Origin: WRCA01 sp964587855
GTDB taxonomy: Bacteria; Pseudomonadota; Alphaproteobacteria; Rs-D84
Direction of reading: 5' to 3'
NCBI GenBank assembly: GCA_964587855.1
Contig: CAZPLT010000002.1
Location: forward strand, 1 to 64,000
DNA: 64,000 bases
The translations under genes were made by a program, and so were the position numbers. The notes beneath the pieces are model-generated. The model searched no databases and was not told the origin of the DNA. It worked only from the letters and a program-made list of their open reading frames with translations. Below are positions 8,550 through 15,990 of the stretch, piece by piece. The number at the start of each line of letters is the position of its first letter. Position 1 is the stretch's first letter.

Positions 8550-8983
8550 TTGTCTGCCTTTTTTAGTAAAACCGAACCGGTTTTGATGATTTTTCCGTTT
8601 TGCATGATTACTGGTTCCAGGACCTGGTCAATAACCAATTCATCGTCCTTGTCAAAATCGCCAATGTTGATCGGTGTGACTGGCATTCCAACATCAAATG
8701 GCATCTTGTCCAGTGATGCTATTGTCATGCCAGTGCTGTATAAATATTCTATTGCTTTCTTGTTGAACCAGGCGAATTGGCTATGGTATTTGTTTTGCTC
8801 GTCATAGTCCAATCGAGATATAAGTTTATCCAAGAGCTTTGGCAGTCGCCATATCTCTATCGCAAACTCAGCTAGTGCGGCATCTTTATCCGGCACAGCG
8901 ATTGTTATCTCGTCTGGCGCAAGACTTGTATCAGGCGGGGCGCTTGTTGTGCTTGAATCCGTATCTTTGATCTCTTCAGTCAT
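8546..8983 (-). CDS. small GrpE-like protein, first gene of the Hsp70/AAA+ operon
   Basis: 145 residues. The acidic, Ser/Thr/Pro-rich N-terminus is probably disordered, and residues 35-80 are helical. The last ~60 residues echo the beta domain of GrpE: a PFDVGMPV segment where GrpE has PFDP, then a strand pair VLEPVIMQNGKIIKTGSVLL where GrpE has a GY.L.GRV.RPA.V pattern. Hsp70 is the next gene, overlapping by ATGA, so a nucleotide-exchange role is a reasonable inference but not shown. AAGGA lies 6 nt before the ATG, and an AT-rich region with TATAAT-like hexamers (around 9015-9030) could be the operon promoter. Confidence 0.55.
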   Translation of the reverse strand: MTEEIKDTDSSTTSAPPDTSLAPDEITIAVPDKDAALAEFAIEIWRLPKLLDKLISRLDYDEQNKYHSQFAWFNKKAIEYLYSTGMTIASLDKMPFDVGMPVTPINIGDFDKDDELVIDQVLEPVIMQNGKIIKTGSVLLKKADK

Positions 8984-9084
8984 ATTGTTCCTTATTAATT
9001 ATAATTTCAAACAATTATATTATATCATATCGGCGCTTAAAACTTCCATAACAAAACCAGATTTAATAGTTGAATGACAATCAT

Positions 9085-9438
9085 TCATTTGTTCTTATTA
9101 AACCCAAAAAAATCATAGCCCGATACTTTATGGCCACATATTTCGGCGGCGATGGAGGATAGGGTTTTATACGTGCGCCCGTTGAACGTAAACGCAGAAG
9201 GTGCGGTCACATTAACCAGGAATTCACGCCCCTTGAATTTTTTCAACAGCTGAGTTCCCGGTTTTACGTGATATTTGTTTTTATTTGACCGTGCCGCGCA
9301 TTCGGCGGGATTCTTTGCATACGCGTTCAGGCGGGTTATGTGCCGCGGTTCAATTTTTACACCGCACATGGCGCATTGTTCAGCGTATTTTGCCACACGT
9401 TCGCGAAACCCGCGTACATATTGATTTTTGTCTGTCAT
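9085..9438 (-). CDS. DUF2924 domain protein next to the serine recombinase
   Basis: 117 residues. The C-terminal half matches the DUF2924 pattern: PGTQLLKKFKGREFLV, then FTFNGRTYKTLSSIAAEICG, ending SGYDFFG. In alphaproteobacteria DUF2924 proteins are habitually encoded beside large serine recombinases, as here, but usually in one operon, whereas these two genes diverge. The N-terminal half has a CAMC pair that may bind metal. Function is unknown; an accessory role in integration or excision is inferred from context. A 7-bp hairpin (9071-9087) overlaps the stop codon. Confidence 0.75.
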   Translation of the reverse strand: MTDKNQYVRGFRERVAKYAEQCAMCGVKIEPRHITRLNAYAKNPAECAARSNKNKYHVKPGTQLLKKFKGREFLVNVTAPSAFTFNGRTYKTLSSIAAEICGHKVSGYDFFGFNKNK

Positions 9439-9455
9439 TTTGACTCCTTTGACAT

Positions 9456-9567
9456 CAACACTAACGCTTACAAAGGGCGCGAAGTCCAGTAAATTAGCGC
9501 AATTTTTATAATTAAAATATCTTGTCTTATTAACTTGACTAAGGGCGTACGTTAAGCATTAGTGTTG
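9456..9567. repeat. inverted repeat pair in the DUF2924/recombinase divergent promoter region
   Basis: CAACACTAACGCTTA at 9456-9470 and its reverse complement with one mismatch, TAAGCATTAGTGTTG, at 9553-9567. Each arm lies just upstream of one of the two divergent start codons (9438 and 9586). This fits paired operators for coordinated regulation or recombinase binding sites. Confidence 0.55.
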
Positions 9568-9585
9568 TCAGCCAAAGGGGTTATT

Positions 9586-11202
9586 ATGAAATGTGCTGTA
9601 TATGTGCGAAAGTCCAGTGAACGTGGGCTGGATCAAGAATTTAACAGCTTGGATAACCAAGAACAGGCGTGCCGTGCATACATCATGTCACAAACTTTTC
9701 AGGGATGGGAATATGTCAAAACATATTCGGATGCGGCCATATCCGGTGGCACAATGGCACGACCGGGACTACGCGAAATGCTGACCGATATACGTGATGG
9801 CAAAATCCAATGTGTACTGGTGTACAAAATTGATCGATTGAGCCGATCCATCTATGACTTTAAACGAATGATGAAAGAAGACTTTGAACCGCACGATTGT
9901 AATCTCGTCAGTATCACGCAATCATTCGATACATCAACCGCGATGGGCAAATTGACATTGAATATGCTGTTATCATTCGCGGAATTTGAACGAGAGGTCG
10001 CATCGGAACGCGTTCGCGATAAAATGCGTGCTACCAAGGCCAAGGGTTTGTGGACCGGTGGAATGTTACCCCTTGGATACGATGTAGAATTTGGCAAACT
10101 GATTGTAAATACGGCAGAGGCCGCAACAGTGCGCGAAATATTCCAAACATACCTTGAATCCACATCGCTGTCCGATTGTCGCGGGCGCCTTATCGACAAA
10201 GGTATACATGGTAAAACTTGGATGACCAAGAAAGGAAATCAGAAAGGCGGCAAGATCCTATGCGTGTCGGGAATTCAACGAATTTTAACAAATCCAGTTT
10301 ATATCGGCAAAATGCCAAACCGCACAACCAAAGAGGTATTCGATGGTATTCACAAAGCTATCATGGATGAACGATTGTTCAATGCCGTGCAAGAAAAACT
10401 GGCCAAAAATAACACGCACGGCGATGCGCCGTACACTCGCGGAACCGCGCTGTTGCATAACAAATTATATACAGCGGATGGCACGGCGTTCAAAAATAAA
10501 AAGGGTAACAAGGGACTCAAAAAATACCGATACTATCGCGCCGATAAAACATCACTGCCCGCAGGCGATATTGAATCAATCATGACAGATACAATTAAAA
10601 GATTCCTGGATTCTGACATGGAATGTCTGTCGGAATCCGCTAAACTTGCATTCAAACAAACCGAATACAGTGACACGATGATTCAACCAATGATTGAAAA
10701 GATTGTTTATAACCCTGGTAAGCTGACGATATTTATAAACATTGCTGACCTGTCATACCTGAGCCCATTCAAAACCGATTGTATAAATCAGAACGCCGAC
10801 CCGATGCCGATGTACATAACCGATGACGGTAAATACGCGGTCTTGGAAACGCCCGTTTATATAGCATCGCGAACATGCATCAACCACCGATGCGATGGCG
10901 GCGAAGTATCCATACTGACCAAATCTGAAAACGCAACATTGTTAATCAAGGCGTTATCATACGGCTGGAAATACAAACAAGATTACGAAAACGGAACACC
11001 GATAACGAATATCGCAGAATCCGAAAAGCGCGACAAACGCACGATCTATAAATACCTGAACCTAGCATACTTATCCCCACGCATCATAAATAGCATCATG
11101 TCATCTGAAATTCCCGCCGACATAAACCTGCAAAACCTGTTCACCATCGCATCAAAATACGACACATTCCCAGAACAAGAAAAGGTGTTTTATGGTCGAT
11201 GA
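9586..11202 (+). CDS. large serine recombinase
   Basis: 538 residues. The N-terminal resolvase domain begins MKCAVYVRKSSERGLDQE; the serine in the RKSS motif (residue 10 or 11) is the expected nucleophile. IDRLSRS and the conserved FEREVASERVRDKM helix follow. Next is a recombinase domain (about 175-300, including VSGIQRILTNPVYIGKM). The usual zinc-ribbon cysteines are missing. The C-terminal part (TKSENATLLIKALSYGW onward) resembles the helix-turn-helix tail of the alphaproteobacterial subfamily. I chose the ATG at 9586 because AAAGGGG is 5 nt upstream; an in-frame GTG at 9562 is less likely. It could integrate or excise the neighbouring block. Confidence 0.9.
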   Translation: MKCAVYVRKSSERGLDQEFNSLDNQEQACRAYIMSQTFQGWEYVKTYSDAAISGGTMARPGLREMLTDIRDGKIQCVLVYKIDRLSRSIYDFKRMMKEDFEPHDCNLVSITQSFDTSTAMGKLTLNMLLSFAEFEREVASERVRDKMRATKAKGLWTGGMLPLGYDVEFGKLIVNTAEAATVREIFQTYLESTSLSDCRGRLIDKGIHGKTWMTKKGNQKGGKILCVSGIQRILTNPVYIGKMPNRTTKEVFDGIHKAIMDERLFNAVQEKLAKNNTHGDAPYTRGTALLHNKLYTADGTAFKNKKGNKGLKKYRYYRADKTSLPAGDIESIMTDTIKRFLDSDMECLSESAKLAFKQTEYSDTMIQPMIEKIVYNPGKLTIFINIADLSYLSPFKTDCINQNADPMPMYITDDGKYAVLETPVYIASRTCINHRCDGGEVSILTKSENATLLIKALSYGWKYKQDYENGTPITNIAESEKRDKRTIYKYLNLAYLSPRIINSIMSSEIPADINLQNLFTIASKYDTFPEQEKVFYGR

Positions 11203-11230
11203 TTGACCTGATTCAATCTTGTGTTATAAT
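11203..11230 (+). promoter_or_regulatory. sigma70-type promoter placing transcription start at the NERD gene ATG
   Basis: TTGACC (11203-11208), a 16-nt spacer and TATAAT (11225-11230). The ATG at 11238 follows after only 7 nt, so the mRNA is predicted to start at or next to the AUG. The -35 starts at the base after the recombinase stop codon. Confidence 0.6.
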
Positions 11231-11237
11231 CCAGATT

Positions 11238-11975
11238 ATGGAATTTATAATCGTTGTTATTTTTATACTGTTATCCGTACTGATTATTCGCAGTAATTCG
11301 CGTAATAAAAATCATGAATTTGTTTTTATAAACCGCGGGCGACATCACAGAAATCGCGAGTTGCTGGAAACGGTAACGTCCGCAGATCGTGGCACTTGGG
11401 CTGAACGTGATTTAGTGCTGGATTTATTAAAAAATGATATCCCCGCCGGGGCAATTTTTCATGATTTATATATCCGAAAACGCAATGGAACATTCTCGCA
11501 AATAGATCTGGTTGTTGCGACCAAGGTTGGAATTATCGTTATTGAAGTAAAAGATTATGGTGGGTGGATTTTTGGAAATGCTCACAATACGCAATGGACA
11601 CAAGGAATGCGTCGTGGGCAAAAGTTTCGTTTTTATAATCCGATAATGCAAAACAATAGGCATATTGAAGAACTGCGTAAACAATCTAAACAGTTCCAAA
11701 ACTTGCCCATTTATTCTGTAATAGTTTTTCATGGTAGTTGCGAATTAAAAGATATTACTTTTGTACCAAAGGGAACATTTGTTACCACTGCGCACAGGTT
11801 TTTGGACGTTATAAATACAATAACTAACGACTCTGAGCCCGCAAATTACACCGATAAAATGGAAGTTGTTAGAATACTGAAAGCCGCAGTTGAAAATGGT
11901 AATACGCCAGATATACAAGAACGACACGCCCAACAAGTTCAAGATATTCTCGGGAAAGACCGCGTTTTTGCATAG
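11238..11975 (+). CDS. membrane-anchored NERD-domain (nuclease-related) protein
   Basis: 245 residues from this start. One N-terminal membrane helix (FIIVVIFILLSVLII) is followed by a NERD domain: GTWAERDLVLDLL, then FSQIDLVVATKVGIIVIEVKDYGG. The D and E..K residues fit the PD-(D/E)xK-like site of this family. NERD domains are predicted nucleases found in DNA-processing and defence contexts. A start at 11199 would overlap the recombinase stop as ATGA and add 13 residues. I prefer 11238 because a strong promoter ends 7 nt upstream. Neither start has a good ribosome binding site. It may be cargo of the recombinase block. Confidence 0.75.
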   Translation: MEFIIVVIFILLSVLIIRSNSRNKNHEFVFINRGRHHRNRELLETVTSADRGTWAERDLVLDLLKNDIPAGAIFHDLYIRKRNGTFSQIDLVVATKVGIIVIEVKDYGGWIFGNAHNTQWTQGMRRGQKFRFYNPIMQNNRHIEELRKQSKQFQNLPIYSVIVFHGSCELKDITFVPKGTFVTTAHRFLDVINTITNDSEPANYTDKMEVVRILKAAVENGNTPDIQERHAQQVQDILGKDRVFA

Positions 11976-11979
11976 TAGT

Positions 11980-12058
11980 GACTATGCGAAAATAGCCATT
12001 GTATAGAATGTGGGATAGATTGGGTATATATGGCGGATATATCTGCTATACCATAGTC
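11980..12058 (+). other. interrupted inverted repeat downstream of the NERD gene
   Basis: The arm TGACTATG (11980-11987), and after 14 nt GTATAG (12002-12007), pairs with the uninterrupted CTATACCATAGTCA (12045-12058). The spacer contains several TATA-like words. It could be an RNA structure or a recombination site; nothing else is seen here. Confidence 0.4.
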
Positions 12059-12068
12059 ACAGCATTAA

Positions 12069-12094
12069 AAAATCCCGCGGAACTGCGGGATTTT
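12069..12094. terminator. bidirectional hairpin terminator
   Basis: AAAATCCCGC / GCGGGATTTT with a six-base loop, A-rich on the left and T-rich on the right. It can end the NERD transcript on the plus strand and back up the tRNA-Val terminator on the minus strand. Confidence 0.75.
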
Positions 12095-12101
12095 TGCAAA
12101 G

Positions 12102-12126
12102 AAAAAGGCTGTTTATACAAACAGCC
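12102..12126 (-). terminator. tRNA-Val(UAC) terminator
   Basis: Stem GGCTGTTT (12107-12114) / AAACAGCC (12119-12126) with loop ATAC. On the minus strand it is followed by five U's, 8 nt after the tRNA CCA end. Confidence 0.85.
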
Positions 12127-12133
12127 AGAGTCT

Positions 12134-12209
12134 TGGTGGATGATGAGGGACTCGAACCCCCGACCTACTGGATGTAAACCAGACGCTCTACCAACTGAGC
12201 TAATCATCC
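12134..12209 (-). tRNA. tRNA-Val (anticodon UAC)
   Basis: 76 nt on the minus strand. The acceptor GGATGAT pairs with ATCATCC, and the CCA end is encoded. The anticodon loop TTTACAT sits in a TCTGG/CCAGT-type stem, and the T-loop is TTCGAGT. The intact 3' end faces the recombinase block, but I see no second copy of it in the window, so it is not shown to be the insertion site. Confidence 0.95.
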
Positions 12210-12219
12210 GATTTGAAAA

Positions 12220-12519
12220 TTATTCTGGCAATGGCATGCCGGCCGTTGCTGTAGACATAACTTTATCAATCAAATCGTCCGCCTTGGATTTAGCATCGTT
12301 AAATGCAGCAGAAATCAAAGCGGTCATTGTTTCCAAATCTTCTTTTAGCAAATCTGGATTCAATGTTAGCTTAACTAAATCGTATTTGCCACTCATTTCT
12401 ACAATGGCCATACCATTACCCGCGATACCTTTGACACTGGTTTTCCCCAATTGTTCTTGGGCATCGGAAACCTTACTTTGTAATTGCTTGGCTTGTTCCA
12501 TTAATGCTTTCATATCCAT
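12220..12519 (-). CDS. ybaB: YbaB/EbfC family nucleoid-associated protein
   Basis: 99 residues, the normal family length. It has an N-terminal coiled helix (MKALMEQAKQLQSKV), a central beta region (KGIAGNGMAIVEMSGKYDLV) and a C-terminal helix (LISAAFNDAKSKADDLIDKVM). These dimeric proteins bind DNA and are usually encoded beside dnaX and recR; here the gene instead follows pnp. The start overlaps the pnp stop as TAATG (12517-12521), so it is translationally coupled. tRNA-Val lies 10 bp downstream on the same strand. Confidence 0.9.
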   Translation of the reverse strand: MDMKALMEQAKQLQSKVSDAQEQLGKTSVKGIAGNGMAIVEMSGKYDLVKLTLNPDLLKEDLETMTALISAAFNDAKSKADDLIDKVMSTATAGMPLPE

Positions 12520-14672
12520 TATTTTTTCTCCTCGGCCCCAGTTTTTTGATTGATTCCGACCATAGATAGACGGGTTTTGCCACGTTTATCCACGCCCAGA
12601 TATTTTACAAATACTTTGTCGCCTTCTTTTATTTTGGCGTCTTCTATTTTATTCAGACGTTCGCCGGTTATTTCAGAAATATGAACCAATGATTCAAAAT
12701 TTCCATTCATAATTTTAACGAACAGACCAAAATCTTTCATTCCAGATACAACGCCTTCATAAATCATACCAACTTCGGGTTCGGCTGTAATGGTTTTGAT
12801 TCTGGCCATTGCGTTTTCAGCGTCAGCCTTGTCCGTTGCCATAATTTTAACCGTTCCATCGTCTGTTAAATCAATACTGGTATTGGTTTCTTTGGTCAAT
12901 GCTTGGATAACACTGCCACCCTTACCAATAACATCGCGGATTTTATCAGGATTTATTTTCATTGTAAAGGTCTGTGGAGCATATTCAGACAATTGTTTAC
13001 GTGGAGCTTTAATAGCCTTGGTCATAATTCCCAAGATATGCATACGTCCATCTTTTGCCTGTGCCAATGCTTGTTTCATAATTTCAAAAGTAATAGATGT
13101 GATTTTAATGTCCATCTGCAAAGCAGTAACGCCCTTGTCAGTACCAGTTACTTTGAAATCCATATCACCCAAATGATCTTCGTCGCCCATAATATCGGTC
13201 AAGACTTCGAATTCTTCACCTTCTTTAATCAGACCCATTGCTATACCTGCAACTGGACGTGTCATTGGGACACCGCCATCCATCAAAGCCAAAGTTGTTC
13301 CACAAACTGTTGCCATAGACGAACTGCCATTGGATTCCAAGATGTCGGATACTGCGCGAATTGTATAATCAAATTGTTCTTTGGATGGCAGCATAGGATT
13401 GATTGCGCGCCATGCCAATTTCCCATGCCCAATTTCACGACGTTTTGGTGCGCCAATACGGCCAATTTCACCAACAGAAAATGGCGGAAAATTATAATCC
13501 AAGATAAAGCGATCATCAAATGCTCCGTCCAAAGATTCCCCAGGACGTGCATCTTTATCATTACCCAATGTCAATGTAACCAAAGCCTGGGTTTCGCCGC
13601 GTGTAAATAACGCCGAGCCGTGTGTACGTGGCAGTACGCCAACTTCAACCTCAATTGGGCGAACAGTTTTAGAATCACGACCATCAATACGTGGTTTTTT
13701 ATCCAAAATATTACGACGCATAATACGTGCAGTAATAGATTCTATAATTTCGCCAGCCCATGCTTTCTGTAAATCAGTTGCATCCGCAATTGATGCACGT
13801 GCATCTGTTTTAATAGCGTCCAATGCGGCATATCTTTCCAATTTAGCGGAAATTTTTAATGCTTCGCCAATTTGGTCAGCAAAGCGTTCCAAATCAGATT
13901 CAATTGCCTTGTATTCTGGTGCGCGTTCAGCAACATCCCATGCGGCATTTCCAGCTTTTTCTTTTAATTCGTTAATTGCGTCAATGACAGGCTGGAATGC
14001 ATCAAAACCGAATTTAACAGCACCCAACATTTCGTCTTCGGACAATTCGCCTGCTTCGGATTCAACCATTAAAACGCCATCTTTGGTTCCAGCAACAACC
14101 AATTCCAATTCAGAATCTACAATTTCTTTCTTAGTTGGATTTAACAAATATTTGCCATTTGCATAACCAACACGTGCTGCACCAATTGGCCCCATAAAAG
14201 GAACCCCAGAGATAGCCAATGCAGCAGATGATGCAATCATTGCCAATATATCTGGTTGGTTTTTCTTGTCATATGAAAAACAAGTAACAACAATCTGGGT
14301 GTCATTAGTAAATGTTTCTGGAAACAATGGACGAATTGGACGATCAATTAAACGTGAAATCAATGTTTCGTTTAATGAAGATTTTCCTTCGCGACGATCG
14401 CGGCTGCCTGGTATACGACCAGCAGACGCAAATTTTTCTTGGTAATCTACGGTCAATGGAAAGAAGTCTTGGCCTTCTTTGGTTTCGCGTGAAGATACAA
14501 CAGTTGCAAGAACCATTGTTTCACCCATTTTGGCCATAATACTGCCGGTTGCTTGTTTAGCAAAACGACCAGTTTCCAATATTAATTTTTCACCACCAAA
14601 TTCAATTTCTGAACGGATTGGATTGTTCAAGACATTTTTGGGAGTCTTGTCCCCAAGTAAACCGAATAACAT
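12519..14672 (-). CDS. pnp: polyribonucleotide nucleotidyltransferase (PNPase)
   Basis: 717 residues, close to E. coli PNPase (711). Two RNase PH domains (about 10-220 and 300-540, the second with GTTLALMDGGVPM) are followed by a KH domain (DKIRDVIGKGGSVIQ) and an S1 domain (MIYEGVVSGMKDFGLFV). It degrades RNA 3'-5' by phosphorolysis. The ATG at 14672 is chosen because AAAGGGA lies 6 nt upstream; an in-frame start at 14705 is weaker. It follows rpsO, the conserved rpsO-pnp order. A long hairpin in its leader suggests post-transcriptional control. Confidence 0.95.
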   Translation of the reverse strand: MLFGLLGDKTPKNVLNNPIRSEIEFGGEKLILETGRFAKQATGSIMAKMGETMVLATVVSSRETKEGQDFFPLTVDYQEKFASAGRIPGSRDRREGKSSLNETLISRLIDRPIRPLFPETFTNDTQIVVTCFSYDKKNQPDILAMIASSAALAISGVPFMGPIGAARVGYANGKYLLNPTKKEIVDSELELVVAGTKDGVLMVESEAGELSEDEMLGAVKFGFDAFQPVIDAINELKEKAGNAAWDVAERAPEYKAIESDLERFADQIGEALKISAKLERYAALDAIKTDARASIADATDLQKAWAGEIIESITARIMRRNILDKKPRIDGRDSKTVRPIEVEVGVLPRTHGSALFTRGETQALVTLTLGNDKDARPGESLDGAFDDRFILDYNFPPFSVGEIGRIGAPKRREIGHGKLAWRAINPMLPSKEQFDYTIRAVSDILESNGSSSMATVCGTTLALMDGGVPMTRPVAGIAMGLIKEGEEFEVLTDIMGDEDHLGDMDFKVTGTDKGVTALQMDIKITSITFEIMKQALAQAKDGRMHILGIMTKAIKAPRKQLSEYAPQTFTMKINPDKIRDVIGKGGSVIQALTKETNTSIDLTDDGTVKIMATDKADAENAMARIKTITAEPEVGMIYEGVVSGMKDFGLFVKIMNGNFESLVHISEITGERLNKIEDAKIKEGDKVFVKYLGVDKRGKTRLSMVGINQKTGAEEKK

Positions 14673-14703
14673 TTTTTTCCCTTTGTTTAAATTTTTATTC
14701 AGC

Positions 14704-14767
14704 AAGAGAAAAATTATTCGTTCTTATCAGCTGTATGCAAATAAAAATGAATAATCTTTTTTCTCTT
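14704..14767 (-). promoter_or_regulatory. long stem-loop in the pnp leader (candidate RNase III/PNPase control site)
   Basis: AAGAGAAAAATTATTC (14704-14719) pairs with GAATAATCTTTTTTCTCTT (14749-14767), about 15 bp with a small bulge. It lies 31 nt upstream of the pnp start. In E. coli a pnp leader hairpin is cut by RNase III and used for PNPase autoregulation; the same role here is inferred from position. Confidence 0.5.
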
Positions 14768-14812
14768 ACCGTTTGATTATAAATAAAAAACTGCAATTTG
14801 CAAATAAAATTA

Positions 14813-14834
14813 AAATCCCCATAAAGGGGATTAA
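14813..14834 (-). terminator. partial terminator between rpsO and pnp
   Basis: AATCCCC (14814-14820), loop ATAAA, GGGGATT (14826-14832), with a T-rich tail on the minus strand, just after the rpsO stop. It probably sets the ratio of rpsO to pnp transcripts. Confidence 0.65.
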
Positions 14835-14837
14835 AAT

Positions 14838-15119
14838 TTATTTACGCAAACCAAGTTTTTTGATTAATGCTTCATAATCTGCAGCATTTTTCTTTTTGAT
14901 ATAAGCCAATAATTTTTTACGACGATTAACCATCAATAACAAACCACGTTTCGAGTGTTTGTCTTTATGATTGTTTTTCATATGTTCTGTCAGGTTTTTA
15001 ATGCGTTCTGTTAAGATTGCAACCTGGGCAGTTGCGGAACCGCCATTGTCTTTATCGTTGATTTTGTTTTCAGCAATAACTTTTGCTTTGATACTTTTAA
15101 TAAATGTTTTAATCGACAT
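14838..15119 (-). CDS. rpsO: 30S ribosomal protein S15
   Basis: 93 residues. It shows the S15 core: GGSATAQVAILTERIKNLTEHMKNN, then DKHSKRGLLLMVNRRKKLLAYI, ending LIKKLGLRK. S15 binds 16S rRNA helices 20-22 early in small-subunit assembly. The sequence begins MSIKTFIKSIKAKVIAENKI, slightly longer than usual. Its start lies inside the end of truB (11-bp overlap), so it is coupled to truB. Confidence 0.95.
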   Translation of the reverse strand: MSIKTFIKSIKAKVIAENKINDKDNGGSATAQVAILTERIKNLTEHMKNNHKDKHSKRGLLLMVNRRKKLLAYIKKKNAADYEALIKKLGLRK

Positions 15120-15990
15120 TAATAATCCTTTTTGGTTTTAAGACACCGTTTTCAATTATTCCAATTCCAATAAATTCATTATCAGAATAAACACGAACAG
15201 AACCATTTTCTGTAAAAGCAGATCTAGTTAAAAAGCCGCCGTGCTGAAACAATGCAGAGTCATTGTTATTCAGATTTAAAACCGGAATGTCGCCCAGTCC
15301 AAAATCCGCCCGCTGCAAATAATCATTTATCGCAGTGCGCCCGCCATTATTAAACAAATTTTCCAGAAAATCAAGTGATACCGCATTTTTTATATCAAAT
15401 CCATTTGTTTTAGTGCGACGAATAGCGGTGCAGGTGGCAATTGTACCGCATTTTTTTGCAATATCACGCGCCAGCGAGCGGACATAAGTACCACTAGAAC
15501 ACCGAACAATAAATGCAGAATCAGTTATATTTTTCAGGCTATAAATATGAACCAGACGAGATTTAATATCTAATTTCTCGCCAGCCAATGCCAGTTTATA
15601 TGCCCGCTGTCCACCCACATGCACGGCGCTGAAATTTGGTGGCACTTGGTCATATTCCCCAATAAATTCATTACAAATCTTTTGCAAGGTTTCTTTTGAT
15701 GGGATTTTCAAGCTATCGTCTTGTTTAATAATGCGCCCCGTTATGTCCAGGGTATCCGTTTCGGTTCCCCATTGAACAGAAAATTCATATTCTTTATGTG
15801 CATCTGGAATATAAGGGATAACTTTGGTTGCTTCATCCAGTGCGATTATTAACAGACCAGATGCCATTGGATCCAATGTTCCAATATGTCCAAATGTTTT
15901 TGCGCCGAACATACGCGCAATGCGTCCCCCTGCCCCGCGACTGGAAATGCCACTTGGTTTATCAAGTAAAATAAATCCTGAATTTTTCAT
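15109..15990 (-). CDS. truB: tRNA pseudouridine(55) synthase TruB
   Basis: 293 residues. GFILLDKPSGISS opens the fold, and the catalytic aspartate is in GTLDPMASGLL near residue 40. YEFSVQWGTETDTLD and the SGTYVRSLARD motif follow, with a C-terminal PUA-like region. It makes pseudouridine 55 in the T-loop of tRNAs. The start overlaps mutS as ATGA (15987-15990) and the end overlaps rpsO. truB-rpsO-pnp is a classic gene order. Confidence 0.95.
   Translation of the reverse strand: MKNSGFILLDKPSGISSRGAGGRIARMFGAKTFGHIGTLDPMASGLLIIALDEATKVIPYIPDAHKEYEFSVQWGTETDTLDITGRIIKQDDSLKIPSKETLQKICNEFIGEYDQVPPNFSAVHVGGQRAYKLALAGEKLDIKSRLVHIYSLKNITDSAFIVRCSSGTYVRSLARDIAKKCGTIATCTAIRRTKTNGFDIKNAVSLDFLENLFNNGGRTAINDYLQRADFGLGDIPVLNLNNNDSALFQHGGFLTRSAFTENGSVRVYSDNEFIGIGIIENGVLKPKRIINVD

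Noticed and set aside
9480..9620. GAAGTCCAGT in the intergenic region and a similar AAAGTCCAGT in the recombinase start
   Set aside because: Ten bases of similarity; the second lies in codons for the conserved RKSSE motif, so chance is likely.
12134..12209. tRNA-Val(UAC) as the attachment site of the recombinase block
   Set aside because: No duplicate of its 3' end was found, and large serine recombinases seldom target tRNA ends.
12903..13610. 235-codon frame opposite pnp
   Set aside because: Exact antisense of a strongly conserved coding region; Cys/His-rich nonsense composition.
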